64,000 bases of DNA, taken from Phytophthora hibernalis. Taxonomy: Eukaryota > Oomycota > Peronosporomycetes > Peronosporales > Peronosporaceae. The notes beneath the pieces were generated by a model. The model did not search any database, was not told where the DNA came from, and saw nothing but the letters and a program-made list of their open reading frames with translations. The first letter of the stretch is position 1. Each line of letters opens with the position of its first letter. The position numbers and the translations under genes are program-made. Location of the stretch: positions 124,001 through 188,000 of the forward strand of contig JAAKBF010000190.1 in assembly GCA_012656075.1 (NCBI GenBank), in the 5' to 3' direction. Positions 21,496 through 32,966 of this stretch are shown here, one piece after another.

Positions 21496-24400
21496 GTGTA
21501 TACCAGACCAGTATACCGCCGTCCCAGCCATCCACAGCCTAAAATTCCCCTCCCACAAAATCCAGTGGAGGATTATTCCGCCGCCGCCGCCATCGCGCAG
21601 AAGCGCACTCTACTGCCCCCAGAGCTCGACGATAGTGACAGCGACGCGTCGCGCAGCTCGTCTAGTGAGTTGCAGCCGTCCTCATGTCCCAGCCATGCCG
21701 AGTCAACGGAGACAACGAATAGCGCCAGCGAGGAAACTGGTCAGCAGCATGTGATGCCCCCTGCCATGTGAGACGCAATTCCAGTCTTGTGAAGACTTTG
21801 GATGCTTATCTCTCCGCATATCAAGCCCAATCATTCCAGGTACATATATATGTTCTTAGTGTGCATTATCTGACATTATCTAATGATTTCATGCTTTTGA
21901 CAGGTCTTCCGAGTAACACGCAGTAGATGAGCGCAATACGCGGATGGAAAGGAAGGAGTCGACGTCCCCAAGGATTCCCGTTGAGTGGGGTCAGTATGAA
22001 AGGATGTTCGTTTGCACTCACCACGGGAAATATCGGTCGAAGGCTAGTAGCAAACGGCCACGTCAGGAGACTCGGCCCATGGGTGCACGGCACAGGTATG
22101 TACACGATGGCAAATTGGGTGCTGTTGTTCAATCACGTACGGTCTGGATCAGTTGGGCTCGTTCGGGTTCAAATGGTCTCATTCGGGCATTTCCTGATAT
22201 TGTACTCGTTTACTGACGACGTCTCTATTTTGATGCTGGATTGTATGCCCAGATCAATACGTGCGTTCAGGTTGTCGACAAGCTTAACAATTCTTTTACT
22301 GTCAGAATCACGGAGTGCAAACTCGAGCACAATCATACACTGACAGCGTATGCATTTTAAACTCACCCCACAAATCGCATTTGTCTTGACGAGAGCGGCT
22401 TACAGATGGCTGACGAGCTCAGGAAGGCTGGAGCAAAAAGATCAGTATTCTGAAGCTTATTAAGGACAATTCGAACAGCAATCCGAAGGCCCAGGATGTC
22501 CGGAACCTGATCCGGAAATTGAAAGCTGGTGAGAACAAACAAGGCCGCGGTTCGAGTGCAAAACGCTTGAAAAAGTGGATGACCGATTTTGGTGAGAACC
22601 CTGGGAACGTTGGCCGCATTTTCGTTGATGCTGTGGAAGGAAATTTACGAACGACTCCTTCTTTAAGATATATTCAATGAATGAATGAGCTGACGATCTT
22701 TTTGTTTTATGATAGAGGGTTGCCACTTGCATTACTCTCCGGACTAAGCACATGCGAAACCTCTTCAACCAATTCCCGGAGGTTCTTTTGATATATGCTA
22801 CACACGGGACTAATCGTTCGAAGTACAAGGTCTTCTCTTTTATGGCCCATGATACGTTTGGCAATGAACAATTTGTGCAGCATGCACTCCTGCAGAATGG
22901 TCGTTGGCCGACGTTGCTGACGGCGTTGGAGGAGTTCAAGACAAACAACCCCGCTTGAACTTCTGAGACACTCTTTGGGGAACGAAACTGTCATACCTAC
23001 GCAACGTTTGAATCGACGGTGGTTAATTTCTTCTGTTCGGTCGGCAATCGAGTTCGAGAGCTCAAATAACAATTCATCTCCCCTCGAAACGTTCGCTATT
23101 CGTCGAGTCATGACGACGGTAGATCGTCCGTGGGATTCTAATCGCAAATATCGTGAGGCTTTCCCGATTGTCAGCGAGATATGTGATTCGGTGGCAGGCC
23201 TAGGTATGACTCAATATCGCGAGGCGATGAACTATCTAAAGGAAGTGTCTCGCTGTGTCAAGAAGCGGGATTTCAGCAGCCCTGTCGCACTTGACCTTTT
23301 AACCACATAAGCTGATCGGACAGATGATAGCGTCACTCTGGATTCAGGGGCGCGACAGATGAACTAACACACCAGACACAAGCAGTGAATCTTCCACAAG
23401 ATGATACAGCAGGCGCAGACCAGAGGGAGTCGGGCGAGTCGGTCATCCAATCGGGTATCGTTAAGGGCGAATTGGGCATGCAATCGTGGATTGGGTCGGG
23501 CAAGTCGGGCATCAATAACGCGGAGGGCTCGTCGGGCGAATCGCAGGAAGTACCCGCGACTTTGGAACTGGCACGCGATAGTGGCAAGCCCACAAAAATC
23601 GCATTGTCGTCCGAAGAAGACTGCTAGAACCAAGAAAGCTGCCAGAAACAAAATCGTTTCATCAGCTCAAGTCGACTCGGAGATGTATGATTTGAGGCTG
23701 AGTCTAGTGAACGTGCAAGACACTCTAGACAATCAGCCAACATACGATTCAGCAGCTGATCTGCTCTCCAAATTCTAGTTGTTTGACTTCGGCAAAAAAA
23801 CTAGAGCGCCGATTGCGCACAAAATATCGACATTGCCGCCTGTGAAGCAAGTGACGCCCCTCGGATCTATCACGCGGGTTTTCCGCACTGATCGGATTAA
23901 GCGATGTGGTAAACAAAGTAGCTGCTCTCCAGAAAAAGCAGACGAAAGCAGGCCGGCCGAATTTAGGGGAAAAGGACGTAGCGGTTGAAATCATCTGTAT
24001 GGGCCTCTTTTCGACAGAAACACTTAAAGTGATGCGAAAGTGACACCGAGCGATGAAAAACATCCAACACGTAGACAAGGCTGTCGCATGGGTTGACACG
24101 ATCGACTTCAACGTACAGATGCCCGAGGCTTTCAAAGTCGAGGCGGATCCTGACATCCTACCCAAGCTCAAGGCAATTCCACTTCTATCTGTGCAAGTAA
24201 GTATGTATTATTAACCGTATTGCTACCTTATTTGTAACCTTTTATTTTCATTTTGCGTAGGCCGAAGCACTGGAGCTCGTCGGTAAAACAGCGTTGGGGG
24301 ACGACACTGTCAACACGTTGATGCTGAAGCTGTTTGCGGAGGGTGCGAAGACGCGTGTGGTTGATACATCCGTCGTAGGCAACGTCATGAATGGATTTAT

Positions 24401-24783
24401 GCCGGTGCAGAGCTTGCAATACATTTTCGCAGGCGCGACAACGGAGAAAATACTGACCCCGGTCATCTGCGGCAAGAATCACTGGTGTTCCATCATGATG
24501 GATCTATTCACAAGGGAAGCGCTCATCTACGACCTGATGAATTCGTGCTACGGGGTAGCGGTTAGACTTACGGACAAATTGACGATGATGGTCCCAGACG
24601 CAGCCCCGACAAGGTATCGCGTTCGATCGTTCCAAAGCGACCTTGGCGTAAGTAGACAGCTACAACTGTGGGATGTACATGCTAATAGCCTTCGAACTGT
24701 TCGTCGGTGCCGAAAACGTTAGTCAGCTGAATAGGAAAGAGCTGCAGTCTCTGCGCTATCACTATCGTTGCATGGGTCTATAA
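21496..24783 (+). pseudogene. MULE transposase relic with FAR1-like domain and C48 (Ulp1) peptidase segment
   Basis: One element is readable across frames. A Ser-rich N-terminus is at 21496-21771. LDAYLSAYQAQSFQ is followed by a 64-nt intron 21840-21903 (GTACAT...TTTTGACAG). Next are EWGQYERMFVCTHHGKYRSK (FAR1/MULE N-terminal DNA-binding region, about 21975) and KMRNLFNQFPEVLLIYATHG with SKYKVFSFMAHDTFG (about 22750-22860, MULE transposase core). A linker at 23340-23780 is followed by a peptidase part with a 64-nt intron 24197-24260 (GTAAGT...TTGCGTAG). Peptidase motifs are KNHWCSIMMDL (His), LIYDLMNS (Asp), FQSD, and after a shift YNCGMYMLIAFELF (Cys) to a stop at 24783. All three catalytic residues of a C48 peptidase are visible. 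Several shifts and missing core pieces make it inactive as sequenced. MULE-Ulp1 combinations are known from other eukaryotes. Confidence 0.7.
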
Positions 24784-25526
24784 ACTCAATTCTTTGTGTT
24801 TATATTTCTCTGATTTTGGTCTATGTGTTGTCGCTGCTTCTACTCTGCGGGTGCTCCGACTCTATGGGCGTTTAACTTCACCGCGTGTCTTGCGCGTTGC
24901 TCGTCGTCCACTGGACACTGTCTGTGGGTCTCCAAGACATGCGAAGGGCCATCCGGTTGCACGTATACCAGCGAGGACACATCATGTGATGTCATCTCCG
25001 GCTCTTCGCTAGTCGGGCATATTCGGGGACGCCGATCGGTTATAGTTGGTAAAAATGAACCGTCTCGTGTAACCCAGTCGGTTTACATAACAAGTGCCAT
25101 AAACAGAGCTCAAATGAAAAATAAAAACGTTCAGAAATAAATGCATTAGTTTCCGCTAATTGATGCTGTTACGTATGTAAAACTTTCAATGCAATGCAAG
25201 CGCAATAAAGCGAATCATTCTACTCGCTCGCTAAAATACACGTTTGGAACTATGAAACTACTAACATCAGCGAAAGCACGTCTCCTCACTCACTCCTTTT
25301 TCTCATCGCCATCATCCATGCATAGATCACGCGCGTTCTTGGTCAACCTCGATCTCTTAGCAGTAGCATAGTCGACAAACTCCTCGATCAGCCCGGGGTT
25401 TGCCGCTCCCGCAGCTTGCACACACCCTTGGAGGCAGTCTTTATAGAATCGAAGCTAATGCACTTTCTTGAACTCGTAGACAGCACCAGCGTGGAAGCGC
25501 GGTCTTCCGGCAGAACGGTTTCTGGG
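24784..25526. other. Intergenic flank of the Gypsy insertion
   Basis: No gene is supported on the plus strand. On the minus strand about 25460-25290 reads AAGAANPGLIEEFVDYATAK and ends with a stop near 25297, possibly the tail of a small unknown gene. TSD copy CTGGG is at 25522-25526. Confidence 0.35.
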
Positions 25527-25805
25527 TGATCTGCGGCGATTTGCTACCAGCATACCCGCAGACAGCTCCACGCGCGTGCACACGTACGTGTACGTGTGCG
25601 CTGGATGAAGATCAGGAGCTGAAGATCAGAAGCGTACCTCGGGGTACATTGGAACCGCAGAGCGTACCCGGTTATGGATACCCCCAAACGGATGGTCACG
25701 AGGAGCTGTAGGACTGGAGTGCCTGGAAAGTAAGACAGAAGATTTCAATACAGTTTGGATTTTACCTTCGACCCAGTAGTAGGTCGTGTCTGTGACGACA
25801 GATCA
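25527..25805 (+). repeat. 5' LTR
   Basis: 279 bp, TGATCTGCGG to GACAGATCA, with terminal inverted heptamer TGATCTG/CAGATCA. Matches the 3' LTR almost throughout. Confidence 0.95.
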
Positions 25806-25861
25806 AGAATTCTTTAGTTACTGCCTCGCAGTAAACTCCGTTCCTCCGAGAGACTCGTACG

Positions 25862-27219
25862 ATGGCCGATCAAGAAGACTCGGTTGACCGGCTCGCGGCC
25901 AGAGCGGCTGCGATGCAACTAGGGAGTGAGGGCGCGCCAAGCCCGCCTCCTTCCTGGGGCCTCCGTCTGAGGATCCTGAGCCCGTTCGAAGCCTTCACGT
26001 CGACTGGCCAAGACGATGAAGAGAAGTACTCTGAACCTGACGAAGCGATGGGGACGGCGAGTCCTCGTCCCGATCAACAGCGCGTGGCTACCGCGCCGGC
26101 GCTGCCCCAACCGCCGCGCTACAAGGGGCTCACCATGAAGGACCTCCGCAAGTTTATGGCGGATTATGAGACCTACTTGGCGGCGACCAACACTCTCCAG
26201 ACCCAGTGGGCGGGCGTCCTTGTGATGCCCGTCGGAACGTGTATTGAAGGCAGAACCAAGCGACGGATCGCGCGGTTCACGTTCGCGTGCGCCCCACACC
26301 TCGTAACTGAGCAGCAGTGGGTCGACTACTTCAAAGAAGCCTACTCTCCTAGTCATGTTGACTATGGAGCCATCGACGAGGCCATGAAAGCTCTGAGTAT
26401 GAACACGACGTTGCCCGAGCCTGAAAGCCGGATGACGACTCTTCAAGCCGACTTGGAGGACATCCTTGACGAGTTCAATGTGACTGAACATGCGAGCAGC
26501 GACGCTTGGTCACCTACCTGCATAACGCGATGGCTCCGCCCGCGTTCAAGAGCGTGGTCACGACAAGACTCTCGCTGCAGGAGAACAAGCAGTACAAGAA
26601 GGAAGTGGTCCCGTTCTGTACTTGGCCCACGTACTTGCTAAAGGAGTACATGATGTGGAAACGTGCAACATTGACGTACGGGCTACCACAAGCTGGTCGC
26701 AGTATTGGTGGAAACACCCGAGGGAACAACGGCAGCCGTGGAGGCCGTACAAGCGGTGGAACGAGCTCACAAGGTAATGGTGGTGCTCGCACTGGTGGCG
26801 GAAACGGAAGTCGTAACGGTCGTGAGGGTCGTGGCGGCAGGAACACCGGTGGCCCGGTGCCTTCTGTTACTGGCCCTGACCATGCAAGCTCACCAGAGGC
26901 ACCGAGAACTCCTGGGCCGTGTCTCAAATGCGGTTCAACCGCCCATCAAGTGCGTGACTGCAATCAGTTGACTTCACCCGCGGAAGCTGTGCAGCTGCTC
27001 AAGGAGATGCGAGACCGTCGGCGCACTAGACAGACCGAAATGAGGAAGTTTGAGCTGTCAGACAATCAATCGAAGTCTGACGACGATCCTGGTACTGTTG
27101 CCGCAACCGTGAATGGCGTGCCCGTCAAGGCACTGTTGCTGGACTCTGGTGCGGATGCCTCGCTTGTGGCTCGTGGCGCCTGGACACGTTGCGTAGCAAG
27201 GGCGTCGACGTGGACGTGA
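25862..27219 (+). pseudogene. Gypsy gag-protease region, frame-broken
   Basis: Gag starts at 25862 (MADQEDSVDRLAARAAA). The capsid-like part runs to about 26500, where the frame shifts by one base (DEFNVTEHASSDA to LVTYLHNAMAPP). A Gly-Arg-rich tract at 26695-26860 precedes a CCHC zinc knuckle CLKCGSTAHQVRDC at about 26920-26961, the nucleic-acid-binding part. An aspartic protease active site LLLDSGADASLVA is at about 27133. Frame is lost again at about 27170-27220, within the protease, whose remainder is scattered to 27610. Gag packages the element RNA; protease matures the polyprotein. Confidence 0.85.
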
Positions 27220-27612
27220 GCTCAATCCCGCCAAAGTCATTAACACCCATTGGAGGTAAGCAGCTCTTAGTGACCCGCGTGGCCGTGTTCAAGGAGGTCA
27301 AACTAACGACGTCTGCGGCTGCGAAACTTGAGTTGCTATGTCGAGGACGACAACCCGACGCTAGACCTTACAGTGGGTCGCCCCATCATGCAGGTGCTCG
27401 GGTATTCGACGGACGAGCTGCTTGTCTGTGCCCGAGATACGCAACCTCGACCTTTCCGATAGCGCTGTTCCGGGAAGGATAGCGATCCGACGGCTCTCGG
27501 TCGTGTCTACCGACTGCAGGAATCTGCACTTTCCCCGCCTCCGACTGCGCTCGATGACGCCGAGGAGCGATATGAGTGAAGGCCAGCGAAGCCCACACTG
27601 ACTAAAAAGACG

Positions 27613-30600
27613 TTGGTCGACGTGATCGCAGTGTTGGAGAAACGCGTGGAAGATGCTGCGTCTGCTGGGCTACGCAAAGATTTGCAGCCACGCCTGCGAC
27701 AGATTTTGCATGTCCGACTGGGCACATTCCGATTGAAGTTTGGAAACGATCCGCCTGTGAAGGTCGCACCGCTGAAGGTGCGCTTGAAGCCGGGCGTGAC
27801 GCCGACCAGAGCGCACGCGCGACGAGCACCGCCGTTGGACCGTGAGTTCTTGGAGAGACACGTTGGCAAGCTGCTTGCCACAGGACTTGTTTACCGGAAC
27901 TCGAGGAGCCGCTGGGCGTCCGGGCCAAGGATTGTGCGCAAAAAGGAGCAGGACACGGACCCAGCCGCCGACCCGACGATGACGGTCGACACGCGCGCCG
28001 TGAACGACCGGACGGACGCGATGCCGTGGCCGATGCCTATACTGGAGATCATCATTGGCGAGCTCGAAGGCGCCACAGTGTTCTTCAGCTTGGACTGGTT
28101 TAGGGGCTACTGGCAGTTGCCGTCGCATCCGGATTCACAGGAGTATTTCACCTTCGTTACTCACCGCGGCATGAACACCCCGACTCGGGTGCCGATGGGA
28201 GCCACAGATTCTGTCGCGTACTGTCAGGCGGTTGTGGAAGAGATTTTTGGCGATCTGCTAGGGAATGGTCTCCTTTGTTGGCTGGACGACATTCTCGGAT
28301 ATGCTAAGGACGCCGAGGACCTGCTGGATTTGCTTGACCAGGTGCTGAAGCGCTGTGAGAAGTACGGTCTGAAGTTACACGCCAAGAAGTGCCATTTCTA
28401 CGCTGTGGAAATTCAGTGGTGCGGAAAGATGATCTCGGCCAAGGGTGTGCGCCATTGCTCTGATCGGATTCAAGGCCTCGTGGATATGCCGATACCCAGG
28501 ACTGCTGCCGACTTACAGCAGTTCCTGTGTGCAGTGAACTGGATGCGGCAGAGCATCCCAACATACAACCACCTGACCCAACGGCTTTATGCCACGCTCG
28601 AGCGAGCTATGCAGCTGGCGGGGACAAGAAAGAAGACGAAGCTCTCGAAATGCCTGCTAGTTGATGCCGGCTGGGAAGCCGAGGACGAGTCTGCCCTCGA
28701 AGCCGTGCGCGCAGCGCTGCTTAAGATGCTTTCACTTGCCCACCCAAACCAAGAGGACGAAGTGTGCCTGTATACGGACGCCAGTCAAGACAGCTGTGGC
28801 GCTGTCGTCACGCAGCTCCGACCGGACGAGCACCAGCTGCCACTGGAACAGCAACAGCATCGACCTCTAGCGTTCCGCAGTGGTCGCTTTACTGGTGCTG
28901 CCAGGAGATGGGCGACGATGGAGAAGGAGGCGTACGCGATTGTGAATCAACACGACGACTCGAGTACCTCCTGCTACGTCCAAAAGGTTTTCGGCTGTAC
29001 ACAGACCACCGGAACCTCGTCTACATTTTCAATCCGTATGGAGTCGACAGCACCATGGCTCGCTACCAAGCAGACAAGTTGCAACGCTGGAGCATCTCGC
29101 TGATGGCGTTTCGCTACGTCATCGAGCACGTGCCTGGGGATCAGAACGCCTGGGGGACCTGTTGAGCCGCTGGGGCGCGACCACAGTCAGAGCCGCGGAC
29201 AGAGAGAGTGTCCGCGTCGCTAGACTTACTGTCGTTGAACGTGTTTCCCACTGGAGGACCCAGAGTTCCAGTGGCCAAGTGAATCCGAGATCCGCGGTCT
29301 CCAGCAAGAAGTTCTCGACAAGGATCCTGCTCTCGTGCCTGATGAAGCTGAATACGATGAGGATAAACAACTTATGATGTGTCCCGGTGGCCCGGTGTGG
29401 ATCCCGGAGGATGCCACTACACTTCAGCAGCGACTCTGCGTTGTTGCGCACGCAGGAGCCGGCGGACATCGCGGCGCGGTGACTACCGCAACAGCGTTAT
29501 CGTCACATTTTTACTGGGGGACCCTCAAGGCTGACGTAGCGACGTTCGTGAATGGCTGCCTCCACTGCATGGTGACGGCCGGTGGTCGTGTACCCAGACC
29601 GCATGGCGAAACACTTATGGCCTCCAAGCCAAACGAGTGGTTACACTTTGACTTTCTCACTATGGTCGAGACTGACGACGGTACAAAGTACGTCCTGGTC
29701 CTGAAGGACGGGATGAGTGGGTTCGTGGAGCTCGTGGCCTGCGTGGCCGCGACAAGTGACCAAGTGTACACCAGCCTGCTTGACTGGTTCAAGCGGTACG
29801 GCGTTGGGCAGCAATGGGTCTCCGATCAGGGGACCCACTTCAAGAACCAATTGATCAACCGCCTGCGTGTAGCCCTTGGCGCGCATCATCATTTCACCAC
29901 GGCGTACACGCCCTGGGCGAACGGAACCGTGGAGGTTGTGAACCGAGAGGTGCTTAAGGGCGTCAAAGCGTTACTATCCGAGAAAAGATTGCACGTACAG
30001 GATTGGTCCAGTGTGCTACCGATTGTTCAAGCGGCGTTGAACAGCATGCCTACCGACGGACTTGGCGGGGTTTCGCAATTGACAGCATTTACGGCTCTGC
30101 CAGGAGGCTCTCACCTTCGTGGACTAATACATCCGGCCGACCCAACCGCCACGACGGTGTCGTGGACCGAGGACCAGATCCGGCAACATCTTGTGTCTGT
30201 TCGCACAGCACTTGACGGTATGCACCGTGAGTTAACGGACGCGAGTGAGAAGCGCCGTAGTGCCGCGCTCGAACGACACACCAGGAAAAGGGTGTCGTGC
30301 TTCCCAAGTTCAGTGAAGGCGATTTTGTGCTCGCGACGACCGCGACCGGCCGCAGCGGCAACAAGCTTGCGCTGGTGTGGCGCGGGCCAAAGCGGATTGT
30401 ACGCGCCATCAACATCTACACCTTCGAGGTGCAAGACCTCGTGGCTCCGTTCGGCATTGAGATCCGTCATGCGTCCCGTTTGCAGTTGTACAGAGATGCT
30501 GACCGCGGACGCGAAGAGGAATTGGTGGAATAAGCTATTCATGGTCAGGGAGGTCACCTTGTTGAAGCCCTTCGACTGTGCCGTATAAGCCCAGACACAC

Positions 30601-30835
30601 AGCGCTGGGAAGTCAAGGTCAAGTGGTATGGCCTTGACGAGGCCGAGGAGTCGTGGGAGCCTGCAGAGACAATCCGACAGGATGTGCCGGTGCTTTTTGA
30701 AGCGTTCGTCGACGAAGACGCAGACTATTCGACCCGCCGTGATCTGGTGCGTGCGCTATGTGGCGATGGACCGTCCGCAGCCCGGAACCCGCGTACGTTA
30801 CGCCGACGTCGTCGATCGACGGCTCCTGTTGGCTA
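27613..30835 (+). pseudogene. Gypsy pol: RT, RNase H, integrase, chromodomain, frame-broken
   Basis: Reverse transcriptase at 27613-28600 has LDWFRGYWQLP, FVTHRGMNTPTRVPMGATDS and LLCWLDDILGYA, the catalytic box with Trp in place of the usual Tyr of YxDD. RNase H has VCLYTDASQDSCGAVV (about 28767) and WATMEKEAYAIV (about 28910). A shift near 28945 breaks the frame. Integrase at 29335-30290 has an HHCC-like zinc part (HAGAGGHRG, CLHC), then the catalytic triad in WLHFDFLTM, VSDQGTHF and NGTVEVVNREVLK. After two more shifts WEVKVKWYGLDEAEESWEPA at about 30610 is a chromodomain, the targeting module of chromoviruses. Stop at about 30835, just before the polypurine tract. Confidence 0.9.
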
Positions 30836-30869
30836 GCAGAATTCTATTGCCGATTTTTGGAAGGGGAAG

Positions 30870-31156
30870 TGATCTGCGGCGATTTGCTACCAGCATACCC
30901 GCAGACAGCTCCACGCGACGGCAAGTGTGTACATGTACGTGTACGTGTGCACTGGCTGAAGATCAGGAGCTGAAGATCAGAAGCGTACCTCGGGGTACAT
31001 TGGAACCGCAGAGCGTACCCGGTTACGGATACCCCCAAACGGATGGTCACGAGGAGCTGTAGGACTGGAGTGCCTGGAAAGTAAGACAGAAGATTTCAAT
31101 ACAGTTTGGATTTTACCTTCGACCCAGTAGTAGGTCGTGTCTGTGACGACAGATCA
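30870..31156 (+). repeat. 3' LTR
   Basis: 287 bp, TGATCTGCGG to GACAGATCA. It has an extra few bases in the GT-rich stretch (about 30917-30955) compared with the 5' LTR. Confidence 0.95.
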
Positions 31157-31274
31157 CTGGGGTCCCAGATCGTCAACTTGAACACCCGCGCATCTCTCAG
31201 TCAGGCATCCATCTGAGCCAATGTCTTGCTGTAGCCTTTCTGGGGCGTGTGCATGCATGCATCCGCAAGTGTGA

Positions 31275-31670
31275 CTAGCGAGCCTCGATTTTCTCGAGTC
31301 TCGTAACCTCTAAGGCACACATCATTGCAGATACATTATCGGTATCGGCCGGCGACTCCGTCTTGGCGAACGAGCGTATCGCCATAACCGAAATGAAGTG
31401 ATTGGTCTCTTCTTCGGCCAGCTGCTCTCTCAGAGCAGCCGCAGCCTCTTCCAAAGCTGCGTGGCATCCGCTTCGTCGTCGCTCAAGCCGTTCTAGGCCA
31501 TGGCGAATTCGGTCGTAGGATGTTCGGTGGTGAAGGCAAATTTCAAAGTGATCAAATAAAGACACACTCAACCACTCTTTCGACCAAGCCAAACAAATCC
31601 AAACCAATCCAACTAGCCGCACACAAAGCAAACTCAAGCGTTTCGCTATATAACCCTCAGTTGGAAACAA
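31275..31670 (-). CDS. Hypothetical protein, possible coiled coil
   Basis: 131 codons from 31670; the C-terminal half is more protein-like, with LERRRSGCHAALEEAAAALR and LREQLAEEETNHF, an Ala/Glu/Leu-rich probable helix, and ends EVTRLEKIEAR. The first 45 residues are less convincing and the true start may be internal. Not recognised. Confidence 0.3.
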   Translation of the reverse strand: MFPTEGYIAKRLSLLCVRLVGLVWICLAWSKEWLSVSLFDHFEICLHHRTSYDRIRHGLERLERRRSGCHAALEEAAAALREQLAEEETNHFISVMAIRSFAKTESPADTDNVSAMMCALEVTRLEKIEAR

Positions 31671-32125
31671 TAATGCTATTCCACAAGATCGCTATCCTGC
31701 CCTAGGATACTAAATCTATCGACTGCCGTCACTACAAGACCAAATCCACTCAATGTTTAACACCTCAGACTGCCCCACGATAGGAACGTACAAACCGGCA
31801 GCGCCTAACTTGCAACGCATGCAAGCATGGCACATCGGACACACAACCTTGAGCATTTTACAGTAAACACCGCATCAACCCAAACAAACGTCATGGTCGA
31901 TGTTTGCGCAGCATCACTGTAGCCCGGCCAAACGTATCCTAACGCCACTACACTGAGCGTTACGGAGTGACCTACGAACTTCAACAAATAGCTTCCTTTG
32001 GAAGGCTATTTCGTAGTAGCTCAGTCACTGCTAAAACAATCTGAATAATGCATGACCTAGGTAGTCGCTCGTTCCTGTAGTTCAACTAACATGTACGGAG
32101 GTACGTACAGTGCCGTGCACGCTTG

Positions 32126-32302
32126 GCACAACGCTCGCAAAAACCTAGGCACGACACTCGCACAAACCTAGCGCATACAGTGTCTAGCAATGCCGCAGGC
32201 CCTACAGTGTCCAGCAGCAGCGCAGCAGCCAATAGCAGTACAGCAACAGCACCCGCAGTCGCACTTAGCACGACGCTCGCACAAACCTAGCGCATACAGT
32301 GT
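32126..32302 (+). repeat. Three diverged 35-bp repeats
   Basis: GCACAACGCTCGCAAAAACC at 32126 is followed by two longer copies beginning GCACGACACTCGCACAAACC (32150) and GCACGACGCTCGCACAAACC (32267); both latter copies continue with TAGCGCATACAGTGTC. Function unknown. Confidence 0.7.
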
Positions 32303-32693
32303 CCGCTTGATCTCGCTGGCCGAAGCCGGTGACTTTGGTAGCTTTTCAGGTACTAGGATTATTCGCCTAACTTCAACGAGATAGTTGGTCTATTAATACA
32401 GTGCTACCCCTCGTTAAGCGCAGTGGGTTCGGCAAAGTGATTTTAGAGGGATTAGATATAGAACAAAAATAATGCAGCGATTTGGTTTAAAATTGCAATA
32501 ATTTCTAAACTGATTTGACGGGGTATTGGATTATCGAGGTGCGCATAACGAGGGGTACCACTAAAGCACTTTCAATAACTAATGCATACCGATTCGTAAA
32601 AACTAAATGGGAGTATAAAAATGATCACATGAATATAGGGGGCTTCGTCCCAATTATATAATAGACTTTTATCGAGCCTTTTGCCAATATATA

Positions 32694-32966
32694 CAGTGCG
32701 CGCCAAATCATTAGGACCCCGTTTTTGGGGTTGACTTTTCCCGATATCTCAGCCTATAGGCCGAGTTAGGAGCTGAGATTTAGATATGGAATCTTTATTG
32801 GTAGTACGAAGGCGGTACATGTGTTAACAACCTGGGTATCGAGTTTTCTGGTAGGGCTGCTATACAGACTGCCGCTTTCGGCTCCAACGACAAAATATAG
32901 TACCGTACCCTTTATGACACAAAAACGCGTTTTTATGAAACCCAATACAAACTCTTATATTAAAAG
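32694..32966 (+). repeat. Left terminal inverted repeat
   Basis: About 273 bp, running from CAGTGCGCGCC to CTTATATTAAAAG; matches the right repeat in inverted orientation with only a few differences. Confidence 0.95.

Larger units (their letters stand above)
25527..31156 (+). mobile_element. Ty3/Gypsy LTR retrotransposon (chromovirus), 5.6 kb
   Basis: The element is bounded by LTRs beginning TGATCTG and ending CAGATCA, and flanked by a 5-bp target duplication CTGGG (25522-25526 and 31157-31161). A purine tract GGAAGGGGAAG lies directly before the 3' LTR. Order inside: gag with zinc knuckle, protease, reverse transcriptase, RNase H, integrase, chromodomain. LTRs differ only in one short GT-rich stretch and a few bases, so insertion is recent. 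Several one-base frame shifts separate gag, pr, rt and int. They may be sequencing indels, so autonomy cannot be judged. The primer-binding site was not identified. Confidence 0.95.
31157..32693. other. Intergenic DNA with repeat pieces and one weak frame
   Basis: Mostly without genes. It holds a weak minus-strand frame (31275-31670), a single diverged piece of the 278-bp satellite (31905-31985), three short repeats at 32126-32302, and AT-rich DNA up to the Tc1 element. Confidence 0.4.

Noticed and set aside
25919..26491. 190-codon minus-strand frame
   Set aside because: Antisense shadow of Gypsy gag in GC-rich coding DNA.
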